Assembly (NCBI GenBank): GCA_946185535.1 | Contig: CAMHJX010000002.1 | Span: 1 to 64,000 of the forward strand | Source of the DNA: an uncultured Bacteroidales bacterium | GTDB taxonomy: Bacteria; Bacteroidota; Bacteroidia; Bacteroidales; F082 | Direction of reading: 5' to 3' | DNA length: 64,000 bases | Shown here: one piece after another, positions 40,308 through 48,204 of the stretch | How positions within the stretch are numbered: the first letter of the stretch is position 1 | How the letters are laid out: each line of letters opens with the position of its first letter | Program-made: the position numbers and the translations under genes | The notes under the pieces: model-generated | Seen by the model: the letters and a program-made list of their open reading frames with translations, nothing else | Databases searched by the model: none | Told to the model about the DNA's origin: nothing

Positions 40308-41320
40308 AACAGATTAGTATTATCGGCCTTTCTCGCGCTGGCAAAACATGTTATATGTATGCTATGGCCAAAACAATGAAGCGCGGCATCAATGGAATCA
40401 CAATCTTTGCCCCAGACGATGATTTCAGGGATTTATTAGACATGGGGTGGCGATCCATCAGAAGAGAGCATAAATGGCCTCCTGGGACAGATTTGACCAA
40501 AGTTCATTGCAAATTCAATTGTTTGTTGAATTTAAGGAATGTTTTTGATTTCTGTTGGGATGATTTTAAGGGTGGTACATTGAGTAGTTTTGACGAAATA
40601 TCTAAAAAACATAGAAGTGAGTTTTATAGGTATTTACAAAATTCAGATGGCATGATTTTTTTCATCGCTGCAGATATGGTAGAGAGAATTTTGATGGATG
40701 ATCCAGATGCAGAGGATGATTTGGATGATTTAGATATGTTAAACGCAATAATAGCACAGAATGGGGATAAAATGAAACAAATTCCTATCACAATAGCTAT
40801 TACAAAAAGTGACTTGCTGGATGATGAAGCAAAGGAACTATTATTCCCTGTCATCAAACAAATCTTCCCTTCGTTATTTGTTGTCGGCAACAATGTCAAA
40901 ACCTTGATTGTTCCTGTTAGTTTAGGCCAAGATTTGGGTCATGGAGAACAAAACCAAGATATAGTGGGAGTGATTTATGCAGACCCCAAAGAGGGAAACA
41001 TACATTTACCCATAATGTTTAATTTATATCACTATCTGAAAGACTACATTAAAGAACTACGGGATGATATTTCTTCTGCAGAAAAAGAACTTCAGCGACA
41101 TGGCAAGGTTATTATCACGGCATCAAGTCATTCGGCCTTGGGTAGAGCTTTGAGAGGAGAGAGTCTTGAAGATTTAGAAATGGAAAAACAATCAATGGAG
41201 AATAATATAAAGAAATTGAAAGCAGATCTTGACCAAACCGAAAAAGACTTGAATAAGGTTCGTGAAGAGTTTACAAAGGACTGCCAATACTATGTGAACG
41301 GGAAACTTCAAACACTGTGA
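40304..41320 (+). CDS. Small TRAFAC-type GTPase C with coiled-coil tail
   Basis: 338 residues. G1 IGLSRAGKTCYMYAMA, G3-like WDDFKGG, G4 ITKSD. The core matches GTPase B; a C-terminal extension of ~85 residues forms a coiled coil (EKQSMENNIKKLKADLDQTEKDL). The switch motif has Phe-Lys in place of Tyr-Arg of its siblings, so the two may differ in GTP turnover or pair as heterodimer. 4 bp before the next gene. Confidence 0.7.
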   Translation: MKQISIIGLSRAGKTCYMYAMAKTMKRGINGITIFAPDDDFRDLLDMGWRSIRREHKWPPGTDLTKVHCKFNCLLNLRNVFDFCWDDFKGGTLSSFDEISKKHRSEFYRYLQNSDGMIFFIAADMVERILMDDPDAEDDLDDLDMLNAIIAQNGDKMKQIPITIAITKSDLLDDEAKELLFPVIKQIFPSLFVVGNNVKTLIVPVSLGQDLGHGEQNQDIVGVIYADPKEGNIHLPIMFNLYHYLKDYIKELRDDISSAEKELQRHGKVIITASSHSALGRALRGESLEDLEMEKQSMENNIKKLKADLDQTEKDLNKVREEFTKDCQYYVNGKLQTL

Positions 41321-41324
41321 TATA

Positions 41325-42431
41325 ATGGAACAGCATCTTTTTGTATATACTAGAACAAAGCATTTTGATTATCGGCTCATCTATTCACCCAATAATCAAT
41401 TTGTGCCTGACGACATAAGATGGAAATTTATAGATTTCATCAGGGAAGTTATCAACGAGGATGATCCTTTGAACGGAGAAATTGCATTGCCAAGATGGAG
41501 TTTTTATAAAATAGGCAATTATATCCTATGGGGAATTGGTTGCAGAAACTCGCTCCTTGGTTCTCAAGATTCTGATTATACAGGAACCAAAATCAGAGGG
41601 TTTTATGGACAGATAATCAAAGTGTCTGATTTTGATAAATTGTTTTTGGGTTTTACTATTGAATATTTCAAGAAATTGTATGCCGAAAAGATAGTCCCCG
41701 TATTTGAAACAAAGAGGGAAAGTGAAGTCAATAGTATTGATAGTCAGTGGCAACCAAACATTGTGTTGACACGAGTGAATAAGAGTATCCATTTGCCTCT
41801 TAATGTTAATAGTAACGTTACTAGGATTCTCCCTTCAAATAGAAATGTTCAAGAAATTGTAGAATCAGCACTGTCCTTCAACGAGATTAATATTGTTTGC
41901 TGTTTAAACAATGAGGGACATGCTCGAAAGACAGAATCATGTCGTTTTTATAATGTAACAATTATCGGACAGAACGAACAAAAAGACATTCATTTTACCC
42001 AAACCGGCGAAAGAGAGGAAGAACAACCAAAAAAAGAAAAACGAGACAGAGCATCGGTAAAGACCGCCCCAAAACATTCTGAGGCTAAAGACTCTATGTT
42101 TGACAAATGCTTCGAAAAGCTAATAGAGGGTATACTTCGTATGTCTGCCATGTTTGGATTGCCGCCAAATGAGATAATCAATCGTCTTGCCAATAAATTC
42201 CCAAACAAAACCTCTAATAATAATGTTGAAGATGGTTTTAATCAAACTGGAAAAGAAGAAAATGATGATGATTTACAGCCTTTCATTCCAATGAAATCAA
42301 ACAGAGAAGCAATTCGAGATTTAGCAGGCAAACGCGTTGAGAGAAAAAGCGAAAAAGAAGAAGTTCCAACATCCAAAGATGATTCGGATATTCGGCCTAT
42401 TTCATTTGGCAAACATGATGATGAAGGATAA
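41325..42431 (+). CDS. Hypothetical protein of the GTPase operon
   Basis: 368 residues, not recognised. N-terminal ~220 residues look like a mixed alpha/beta domain (LFVYTRTKHFDYRLIYSP, RWSFYKIGNYILWGIGCRNSL, LFLGFTIEYFKKLYAEKI). The middle and C-terminus are low-complexity, Lys/Glu/Asp-rich and likely disordered, with one helical segment (DSMFDKCFEKLIEGILRMSAMFGL). It stands directly after the three small GTPases; an effector or GTPase-activating role is possible by position only. Confidence 0.6.
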   Translation: MEQHLFVYTRTKHFDYRLIYSPNNQFVPDDIRWKFIDFIREVINEDDPLNGEIALPRWSFYKIGNYILWGIGCRNSLLGSQDSDYTGTKIRGFYGQIIKVSDFDKLFLGFTIEYFKKLYAEKIVPVFETKRESEVNSIDSQWQPNIVLTRVNKSIHLPLNVNSNVTRILPSNRNVQEIVESALSFNEINIVCCLNNEGHARKTESCRFYNVTIIGQNEQKDIHFTQTGEREEEQPKKEKRDRASVKTAPKHSEAKDSMFDKCFEKLIEGILRMSAMFGLPPNEIINRLANKFPNKTSNNNVEDGFNQTGKEENDDDLQPFIPMKSNREAIRDLAGKRVERKSEKEEVPTSKDDSDIRPISFGKHDDEG

Positions 42432-42455
42432 TTGTTTGATAAACTAAAACTAACA

Positions 42456-44084
42456 ATGACCGAAAACAACATTCTCATACAAACCCAAGCGTTGATAGAC
42501 GAAGTCTGTAGCCATTTTGAGGGGACATCTTGGGGAAAGCCTCATTGGAAAGAATTAAAAACTCTCCAAAATGAATTAACAACACCTTGCGTTTTAGCTG
42601 TAGCTGGAAAAGTAAAGGCAGGGAAAAGTTTCCTCATCAATTCATTGCTGGGGGTGGATCTGGCAATGACGGGTTGTACGGAAACAACGGCTACCATTAA
42701 TGTGTTTAAAGCGGGTAAGCCAATTTCTCCAGATACCCCTGTTTTGTGCCAATGGCTTGATGGTACAAAAGAATGGAAGCCGAAATCTTTCTTGGACTCT
42801 TTGCAGGGTACAGGTGAGACTACGCTTGAAATTGCCTCTAAAATTGACAAACTCATCTTTTATGTTGAAGGCAATCCGCTTTTGGAGGATGTGACCATTG
42901 TTGACACTCCAGGTATTGGTGCTGATGTTGGTGATGAAGGCGATGCACATCAGATTCAGACAGATGCCTATTTCAAATTAAGAAATCGGCATCAAGAAGA
43001 CACAAAAAGTCTGGCAAAATCCGATAGTGCTGACGCTGTGATTTATCTTTTCAATACAGTTCCTACAGAAACCGACAAGGATTTTATCACCTTGTTAAAT
43101 GACAATGGCAAGGGTTTGACGGCTCTTAACGGCATAGGTGTTCTATCAAAAATTGACAAAGATTTGTCGCTTTTGAAGAATGTTGACAAGTATTCGCAAT
43201 CCTTTGAAAACGAGTTGTTCACTATCATCCCTGTTTCAGCTGCGATAAAAAAATACTTACCAGAAAAAGAAAGGGCAATTGAGTTTCAGCAAGAGTTGAG
43301 AAGTGGGTTTGATTCACACGAGGGGTTTAACCTTTCAATGGATGATGAGACGTCATTTCTTGACAACGATTTGCCAGATTGTTCGCTTTCTGTTGAACGC
43401 AGAAAAGAAATGCTGAAAAGTTTTGCCAAGTCTGATTTGTCATGGAGTGCTTTCAAAATGATAGCAACTGAATTGTATTATAATGATGTGGACGAGGCAC
43501 TTCGTAAGCTATCAGAATATGCTGGCATTGAACGGTTGAGAAGACTTATTGATGAGCATTTTTTTGATAGGAGCCGTTTGTTGAGATGCAATAAAGTGTT
43601 GTCTAATTTAATGAAAGTGATTTCGCAAGTGCAGTACTCATCGTTTTTCATTGATGCTGAGTATTTTGCACGAATGAAGCAAGCTTGTCTTGAAAAGTGT
43701 ACCTCGTTGGAAGAACCTTACAGAACCATGCTGTCTCAATTGGTCGGGCAACATGTTGATGATTTGGAGGCTGTTAAAGCAGCAAAAGACAACATATTAT
43801 CCTATCGATACAGAATAGAACAATTGCAAAGCGAATTGGCGGATATTAACGACTGCTATATTGCCTATCAGAAAATGATGGCCTCAAAAGATAGTTTCAG
43901 CGATGAAGAACGTGTAGAATTAACTCCTTTGCTTACAGCAAAAGCAGTCCAAACAGACTACAGGCAACGACAAAAGTATTGGACAGCGATAGCAAACACA
44001 TCGGTTCCAAACAGTATTCGACAAATGGTGGCTATTGTTGCCAAAACTCGATACAATAATTTACTAAACGAAAAAGAACAATGA
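42456..44084 (+). CDS. Dynamin-like GTPase 2
   Basis: 542 residues from ATG 42456 (TTG 42432 in frame is a less likely start). G1 GKVKAGKSFLINSLLG (~50), G2 Thr in CTETTATINV, G3 DTPGIGADVGDEG (~149), G4 LSKIDKD (~231). Helical middle and C-terminal domains; no obvious membrane hairpin, unlike dynamin 1. The two may form a hetero-oligomer as in paired bacterial dynamins. Overlaps the next gene by ATGA. Confidence 0.82.
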   Translation: MTENNILIQTQALIDEVCSHFEGTSWGKPHWKELKTLQNELTTPCVLAVAGKVKAGKSFLINSLLGVDLAMTGCTETTATINVFKAGKPISPDTPVLCQWLDGTKEWKPKSFLDSLQGTGETTLEIASKIDKLIFYVEGNPLLEDVTIVDTPGIGADVGDEGDAHQIQTDAYFKLRNRHQEDTKSLAKSDSADAVIYLFNTVPTETDKDFITLLNDNGKGLTALNGIGVLSKIDKDLSLLKNVDKYSQSFENELFTIIPVSAAIKKYLPEKERAIEFQQELRSGFDSHEGFNLSMDDETSFLDNDLPDCSLSVERRKEMLKSFAKSDLSWSAFKMIATELYYNDVDEALRKLSEYAGIERLRRLIDEHFFDRSRLLRCNKVLSNLMKVISQVQYSSFFIDAEYFARMKQACLEKCTSLEEPYRTMLSQLVGQHVDDLEAVKAAKDNILSYRYRIEQLQSELADINDCYIAYQKMMASKDSFSDEERVELTPLLTAKAVQTDYRQRQKYWTAIANTSVPNSIRQMVAIVAKTRYNNLLNEKEQ

Positions 44085-44698
44085 GCAGCTTTATTGATGA
44101 TTTAGCAGGTGCTATTAAGGGTGTCTTTTCTCACGAAAAAAAGGGGAAAGATTATGAAGTCTTAAATCAATATGAAGACGATCCCGTTTCTCAATATGTA
44201 CCTCCCGTTGAGAAAAATAACGTTTGTGAAACTCCACTCGAAACATACGCATTGCATGAAAATGAAAATATTGACAATGTGGCTTCAAAAACAATTCAAC
44301 CTGAAGAGCCAATGAATGAAACTGAAATTGATATTCCTATAGAATCAGTGTTGAAAGATGAAGAGGTGATTGAAATGGATTTAGTGCAAGAAGACATCGA
44401 TAGAATACTGAAACTATTCATTTCTTTTTCGGAAATCATCAATGAGTTCGATACTTACATTCTGCAAACGGAAAACGAGGAAACGAAACAGATTATTGGA
44501 TTATGCCAGTACCGTTTGATAGAAGCTATGGTGTCAAACGGAGCAACTCCTATTGATAAGGATGTTGAATTTGACTGTTTAAGACATGTACCTGTACCGT
44601 TTTCAATTGTGCAAGATGGAATGCCAATCAAAGAGATACTAAGGATAGGTTTGGAGTATAACGGTAGTGTCGTTTTGAAAGCCAAGGTCGGTTTATAA
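44081..44698 (+). CDS. GrpE-like C-terminal domain protein
   Basis: 205 residues, last gene of the operon, ATGA overlap with dynamin 2. The N-terminal ~100 residues are acidic and probably disordered. Then a helix pair (EDIDRILKLFISFSEIINEFDTYIL, ETKQIIGLCQYRLIEAMV) and a terminal beta segment: NGATPIDKDVEFDCLRHVPVPF, GMPIKEILRIGLEYNGSVVLKAKV. This follows the GrpE head (GxxPIxxxxxxFDxxxHxxV, GxIxEVLRxGYxxNGxVLRPAxV). With an NBD-only Hsp70 in the same operon, an exchange-factor role is plausible. The similarity is remote and read by eye. Confidence 0.55.
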   Translation: MSSFIDDLAGAIKGVFSHEKKGKDYEVLNQYEDDPVSQYVPPVEKNNVCETPLETYALHENENIDNVASKTIQPEEPMNETEIDIPIESVLKDEEVIEMDLVQEDIDRILKLFISFSEIINEFDTYILQTENEETKQIIGLCQYRLIEAMVSNGATPIDKDVEFDCLRHVPVPFSIVQDGMPIKEILRIGLEYNGSVVLKAKVGL

Positions 44699-44724
44699 TT
44701 CTGATGTTTTTTTGTTACAGGTTT

Positions 44725-44758
44725 GGGCTGTGCTTGAAAAACACGGCTCTTTTTTTTC
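44725..44758 (+). terminator. Intrinsic terminator closing the GTPase/Hsp70 operon
   Basis: GGGCTGTG (44725-44732) pairs with CACGGCTC (44742-44749), eight pairs with two wobbles, followed by a run of about nine T. It marks the end of the ten-gene unit. Confidence 0.8.
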
Positions 44759-44923
44759 TAAAATTTGATGTAAGGTGATAGGTTTTGCCCATCGTTTCTG
44801 TCTATATTGTCAGAAAACTACAATAAAGCAAATCTGAATCAATTTTGCACTTTCCCCTATTACGAGGGGAAGGCTGCACAGGAATAATACACTCAAAACT
44901 AATCAATTAAAACTGTAAAGATT

Positions 44924-46096
44924 ATGAACAACAAACAAAAATCAGAGATGGGTAATCCTAAAAAAGATGGTGTCCTTAAGCAAGCCGCCCGCTGGGCAGC
45001 ACGCATGTTCGGCTACAAAGCCGAGAACAAGTACGCAAGGGGCGTGTGGTATGTGTTTGCCACAAGTGCTGCCGCGTTGACACTGTATTTGGCAGTGGCC
45101 CTCACTATCGTAATCGTTGATGGGGTTTGCGATATCATTAGTGACTACAAGTACCACCGCAAAGACCAAGACCCCACCTATCTGCATGACTTCGGCAACC
45201 AGTATGTCAGCCCTTACGTCATCTATCACGATTGGTATCCCAGCTATCTCTACAACATGAAGACGGGACGCCGCACCTTGACGGATGTCCATTGGATCTG
45301 CAAGTCGTCGGACGGCGACAGCATCGCCTGCTATTCTACCCTTGAGGAGCACAAACGCGGGTATTTCAATCGCTTCACGGGTGAGGTGGTGGTTCCGGCA
45401 CAATTCGACAAGGCCTGGATCTTCTCCGATGGCTTGGCTTGCGTCTATGAGAAGGGGACGCTCCACTTCATCGACCATGATGGGAAAAAAGTGATGGACA
45501 AGGAGTTCCCTTATGGCATCCGCAACGACGACTATTGCTTCCACAACGGGCTTTGCATCATGTATGACGAAAACGGACGCTTTGGCCTCATCGACAAGCA
45601 GGGCGAATGGGTGGTGGAGCCACAATACTACGAGATTGAGTATGACACAAAAGGCTTCTGGCTGGTGCAGGACTGCGATTGGAATTATGGACTGCTCGAT
45701 GCAAAGGGGCAGATGTTGCTGCCTGTCGAGTATGGCAACATCACCGTCCACCATGACGACAGCTGCATTTTTACGCGCCATCTGAACCATGTCAATCAGG
45801 TGCTCGACTTCGAATGCAATGTGCTGAACAGCTGCAATTACATGAGTGTCGAAATGCTGGAATACAACAATGGCGAATACGATGAGAATGGGGATCTGAA
45901 AACCTATCCGGCGAACTGCATGGAATACTTCACCACCGAATGGTATTGTGGCCTGATGGACAAACAAGGCAACATCATTACGCCACCTATCTATTCCAGA
46001 ATCGAGGCCATATCAGCCAACCGCTACCATTGCGACTGGGCTTATGGCTCGGTGATTTTGGACGACAAAGGACAGGAAGTAGGGGAGAAACTGTAA
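44924..46096 (+). CDS. WG-repeat membrane protein, copy 1
   Basis: 390 residues. Cytoplasmic N-terminus (LKQAARWAARMFGYKAENKYARG), one membrane helix (~45-70, VFATSAAALTLYLAVALTIVIV), then a WG-type beta-repeat region facing out of the cytoplasm (for example RFGLIDKQGEWVVEPQYYEI, NYGLLDAKGQMLLPVEYG, YCGLMDKQGNIITPPIYSRI). WG repeats are thought to bind ligands or proteins. About 75 percent identical by eye to the protein at 50130. The two copies also share the sequence around start and stop codons, so the duplication covered the whole gene. Confidence 0.85.
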   Translation: MNNKQKSEMGNPKKDGVLKQAARWAARMFGYKAENKYARGVWYVFATSAAALTLYLAVALTIVIVDGVCDIISDYKYHRKDQDPTYLHDFGNQYVSPYVIYHDWYPSYLYNMKTGRRTLTDVHWICKSSDGDSIACYSTLEEHKRGYFNRFTGEVVVPAQFDKAWIFSDGLACVYEKGTLHFIDHDGKKVMDKEFPYGIRNDDYCFHNGLCIMYDENGRFGLIDKQGEWVVEPQYYEIEYDTKGFWLVQDCDWNYGLLDAKGQMLLPVEYGNITVHHDDSCIFTRHLNHVNQVLDFECNVLNSCNYMSVEMLEYNNGEYDENGDLKTYPANCMEYFTTEWYCGLMDKQGNIITPPIYSRIEAISANRYHCDWAYGSVILDDKGQEVGEKL

Positions 46097-46114
46097 AGAT
46101 TATGAAAGTTTTAA

Positions 46115-46155
46115 GGGCTGCAAGGTCGTGGTGACGGCTTTGCAGCCCAGTTTTA
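46115..46155 (+). terminator. Hairpin after WG-repeat gene 1
   Basis: GGGCTGCAA (46115-46123) and TTGCAGCCC (46140-46148) are perfect 9-bp inverted repeats followed by AGTTTTAAG. The T-run is weak, so it may be only a partial terminator. Confidence 0.6.
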
Positions 46156-46183
46156 AGAAGAATTGAATTAAAAACAGAATCAT

Positions 46184-46588
46184 ATGAAAACAACATTAGT
46201 AACAGTTATGCTGATGCTGGCATTTGCCGCCTCAGCCCAATCTATTGACACCACCACTGTACAACTTTCACCCGATTATTTAGACTTTGACGAGGTGAAG
46301 CTTCAAATTGCGGCGCAACAATACGACAGCATCATGTACGGCGACCTCAAGGAATATCCCTTTGGCATCGTGTTCCAAAATGGCAAGGGGGGCGTTTATG
46401 ATTTCCGAAATGCTGGATTGGTGACGGAAATCATCTATGAGAACCTGACCTACGCAGGCAAAAAGGATGATGATGACGATGTCTATCATTTCTTCCGTTG
46501 GGAAGATGAGGAAACGATCGGAAAGATGTGCGTCTCGGAATCGGATGCTGGGGTTGTATCCATTGGATATAAAAAGGAAAAAGAATGA
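46184..46588 (+). CDS. Small exported protein with WG-like segment
   Basis: 134 residues, signal peptide 1-19 (MLMLAFAASAQS). The mature domain has one segment like a WG unit (FGIVFQNGKGGVYDFRNAGLVTEIIYENL). Highly acidic loop KKDDDDDVYHFF. Unknown function; it lies between WG-repeat and DUF1232 genes. Confidence 0.65.
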   Translation: MKTTLVTVMLMLAFAASAQSIDTTTVQLSPDYLDFDEVKLQIAAQQYDSIMYGDLKEYPFGIVFQNGKGGVYDFRNAGLVTEIIYENLTYAGKKDDDDDVYHFFRWEDEETIGKMCVSESDAGVVSIGYKKEKE

Positions 46589-46608
46589 GAATGACAGATT
46601 AAACTTAT

Positions 46609-46989
46609 ATGACTATGACACAATCGAATAATGACAGCTCAAATGGATGGAATCTCTCCAGCCTTTGGGAGAAAATCAAAAGCAACGCAATACGTTTTGG
46701 TCGTGGCACAACACGCCAGGTGCTGCTGATGTATTACGTTTTGAAAAGCGAGGAAACGCCACGGGGTGACAAGCTGATAGTTTACTCGGCTTTGGCCTAT
46801 CTCATTCTGCCCATCAACCTGATTTCGATGAGACGGCATCCTATTATTGGGTGGTTTGACGAGGCAGCTTCCATCGCCGTGGCTTTTCAGAAAATCCGTC
46901 AGAACATCACGCCCGAAATGGAAGAACAGGTAGATCAAACTTTGGATAGGTGGTTTGCGCAATATACGGCATACGAAGTCGTTGAATAA
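46609..46989 (+). CDS. DUF1232 (YkvA-like) protein
   Basis: 126 residues. Conserved DUF1232 core: LLMYYVLKSEETPRGDKLIVYSALAYLILPINLI, then WFDEAASIAVAF in the place of the usual DD motif. Likely membrane-associated through a short hydrophobic stretch. Function of the family unknown. Confidence 0.8.
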   Translation: MTMTQSNNDSSNGWNLSSLWEKIKSNAIRFGRGTTRQVLLMYYVLKSEETPRGDKLIVYSALAYLILPINLISMRRHPIIGWFDEAASIAVAFQKIRQNITPEMEEQVDQTLDRWFAQYTAYEVVE

Positions 46990-47002
46990 TAAAACATAAA
47001 TA

Positions 47003-47581
47003 ATGAACAAACTGATTTACTTTCATGGTTTCGGCTCATCGGGTGAAGGTAGTACGGTGAAAACACTTCGGGAATTGTTGCCTGACTGGATAGTGTTGGC
47101 ACCGGACATTCCTATTGATCCGAAAGAGGCATTGCCGTTTTTGAAGGTTTTATGCCAAACAGAACAACCTGACATCGTTTTCGGGACCAGCATGGGCGGC
47201 ATGTACGCCCAACAAATGCGAGGTTTCAAACGCATTTGTGTCAATCCAGCTTTCTACATGTCGATACAGAGCAAGGCACTCAAAGAAGGCACATTTGGGT
47301 TTTTCAATCCTCGGAAAGACGGTGCAAAGACATTCACCATCACGCATGAAACCATTGAACACTTTTCAGAAATGGAAACTCATCAGTTTGATGGTGTCAC
47401 AGAAAAAGACCAAGAGATTGTCTATGGGCTTTTCGGTGATGAAGACACCACCGTCAATTGCGAGGAGGTCTTTTTGAAGCATTATAAAAATATCATCCAT
47501 TTCCATGGTGAGCATAGACTGAACCGCCAAGACGTTGAGGAAGTGGTGACGCCATTAATTCGGGAATTGGCAAATTGTTGA
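47003..47581 (+). CDS. YqiA/UPF0227-type alpha/beta-hydrolase
   Basis: 192 residues. Opening KLIYFHGFGSSGEGSTVKTLRELLPD and nucleophile elbow GTSMGGMYA with catalytic Ser, later FGDEDTTVN (Asp) and FHGEHRL (His). This is the small esterase family related to YqiA/YcfP. It probably hydrolyses small esters in the cytoplasm. 13 bp after the DUF1232 gene. Confidence 0.85.
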   Translation: MNKLIYFHGFGSSGEGSTVKTLRELLPDWIVLAPDIPIDPKEALPFLKVLCQTEQPDIVFGTSMGGMYAQQMRGFKRICVNPAFYMSIQSKALKEGTFGFFNPRKDGAKTFTITHETIEHFSEMETHQFDGVTEKDQEIVYGLFGDEDTTVNCEEVFLKHYKNIIHFHGEHRLNRQDVEEVVTPLIRELANC

Positions 47582-47694
47582 ATTTGAATGGAAAGCCCTT
47601 CTTCCTTTAAAGTCATGAAAAACAAAAAACATATTTTTTTATGAGCGTAAAGAAAAAAACTACAATTATAGTGGCGAATAAAGAAACTATTATA

Positions 47695-47702
47695 TAATTT
47701 TG
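47695..47702 (+). promoter_or_regulatory. -7 element of the second leader
   Basis: TAATTTTG followed by GCAGCGAC, 202 bp before ATG 47904. Equivalent in position and flank to the element at 27537-27544. No clear -33 TTG. Confidence 0.5.
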
Positions 47703-47810
47703 CAGCGACAAATAATCATGATAGAATATCAGAAATAATAAATGAGTTTTTTTTGTAATATATAACACATAAATTGTTGAAATATGGTGACTTAATGTAA
47801 AGGTCATTCG

Positions 47811-47902
47811 ACCGTATATAGGATTTGTAATAATAAAGTACTAGGTTTCGCATCGAAAATCGGATGTGGAAAGTGGTGTCTAATGGTATAACTATATACG
47901 GT
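47811..47902 (+). promoter_or_regulatory. Leader inverted repeat, copy 2
   Basis: ACCGTATATAG (47811-47821) and CTATATACGGT (47892-47902) are perfect 11-bp inverted repeats, 92 bp end to end, closing 1 bp before ATG 47904. The arms differ from copy 1 at 27651-27741 but pairing, spacing and the following TTATGTACAA are kept, which looks like compensatory change. The upstream AAATTGTTGAAATATGG also matches copy 1. Confidence 0.7.
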
Positions 47903-47903
47903 T

Positions 47904-48179
47904 ATGTACAAAAAAAACCGAAATAGTCTTATTCATAAACGCCTCACAATCGAGGCGAAATCTAAGGTTGTCATCCGGTGGGTGAGGACAGGGTGCTGGC
48001 ATTGTCGGCTGTTCGTCTCTCTGTTCAAACCCAGCAAGTGCAGCATTGCTTTGCTGCGCTTCAGTACTTTTTATTATCAATCCTATTGGCCAAAGGAGGC
48101 CAAAACGGTGTCCCGTATTCGGGCACCGGGCATTGCTATGCATGCCCTGCCCTCCTGTTTGAAAAGTTACTTGATTTGA
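47904..48179 (+). pseudogene. Possible remnant or leader ORF resembling the start of the sigma-like gene
   Basis: A 91-codon frame. The first ~17 codons (MYKKNRNSLIHKRLTI) align with the start of the protein at 27744 (MYNNCKNGFIPESLKI), in DNA and in the shared leader before it. Beyond that, similarity is weak and the predicted protein is of poor composition, so it is probably a decayed copy, or a short leader peptide controlling the AAA+ gene 25 bp downstream. Confidence 0.4.
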
Positions 48180-48204
48180 TAATAAACCAAATACAATTGA
48201 GAAA

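Larger units (their letters stand above)
47582..48204. other. 623-bp mostly non-coding region upstream of the pseudokinase-AAA gene
   Basis: Contains a promoter (47695-47702), a ~200-nt leader with an 11-bp inverted repeat (47811-47902), and a short open frame from 47904 that begins like the sigma-like protein at 27744. From ~48060 onward lie several short inverted repeats (TTGGCCAAAGGAGGCCAA; GGGCATTGCTATGCATGCCC). Confidence 0.7.

Noticed and set aside
44942-45967. 341-codon minus-strand frame
   Set aside because: Shadow of WG-repeat copy 1; a similar shadow occurs under copy 2 because of shared codon pattern.
46115-46155. Riboswitch or small RNA after WG-repeat gene 1
   Set aside because: A single hairpin right after a stop codon; a weak terminator explains it.
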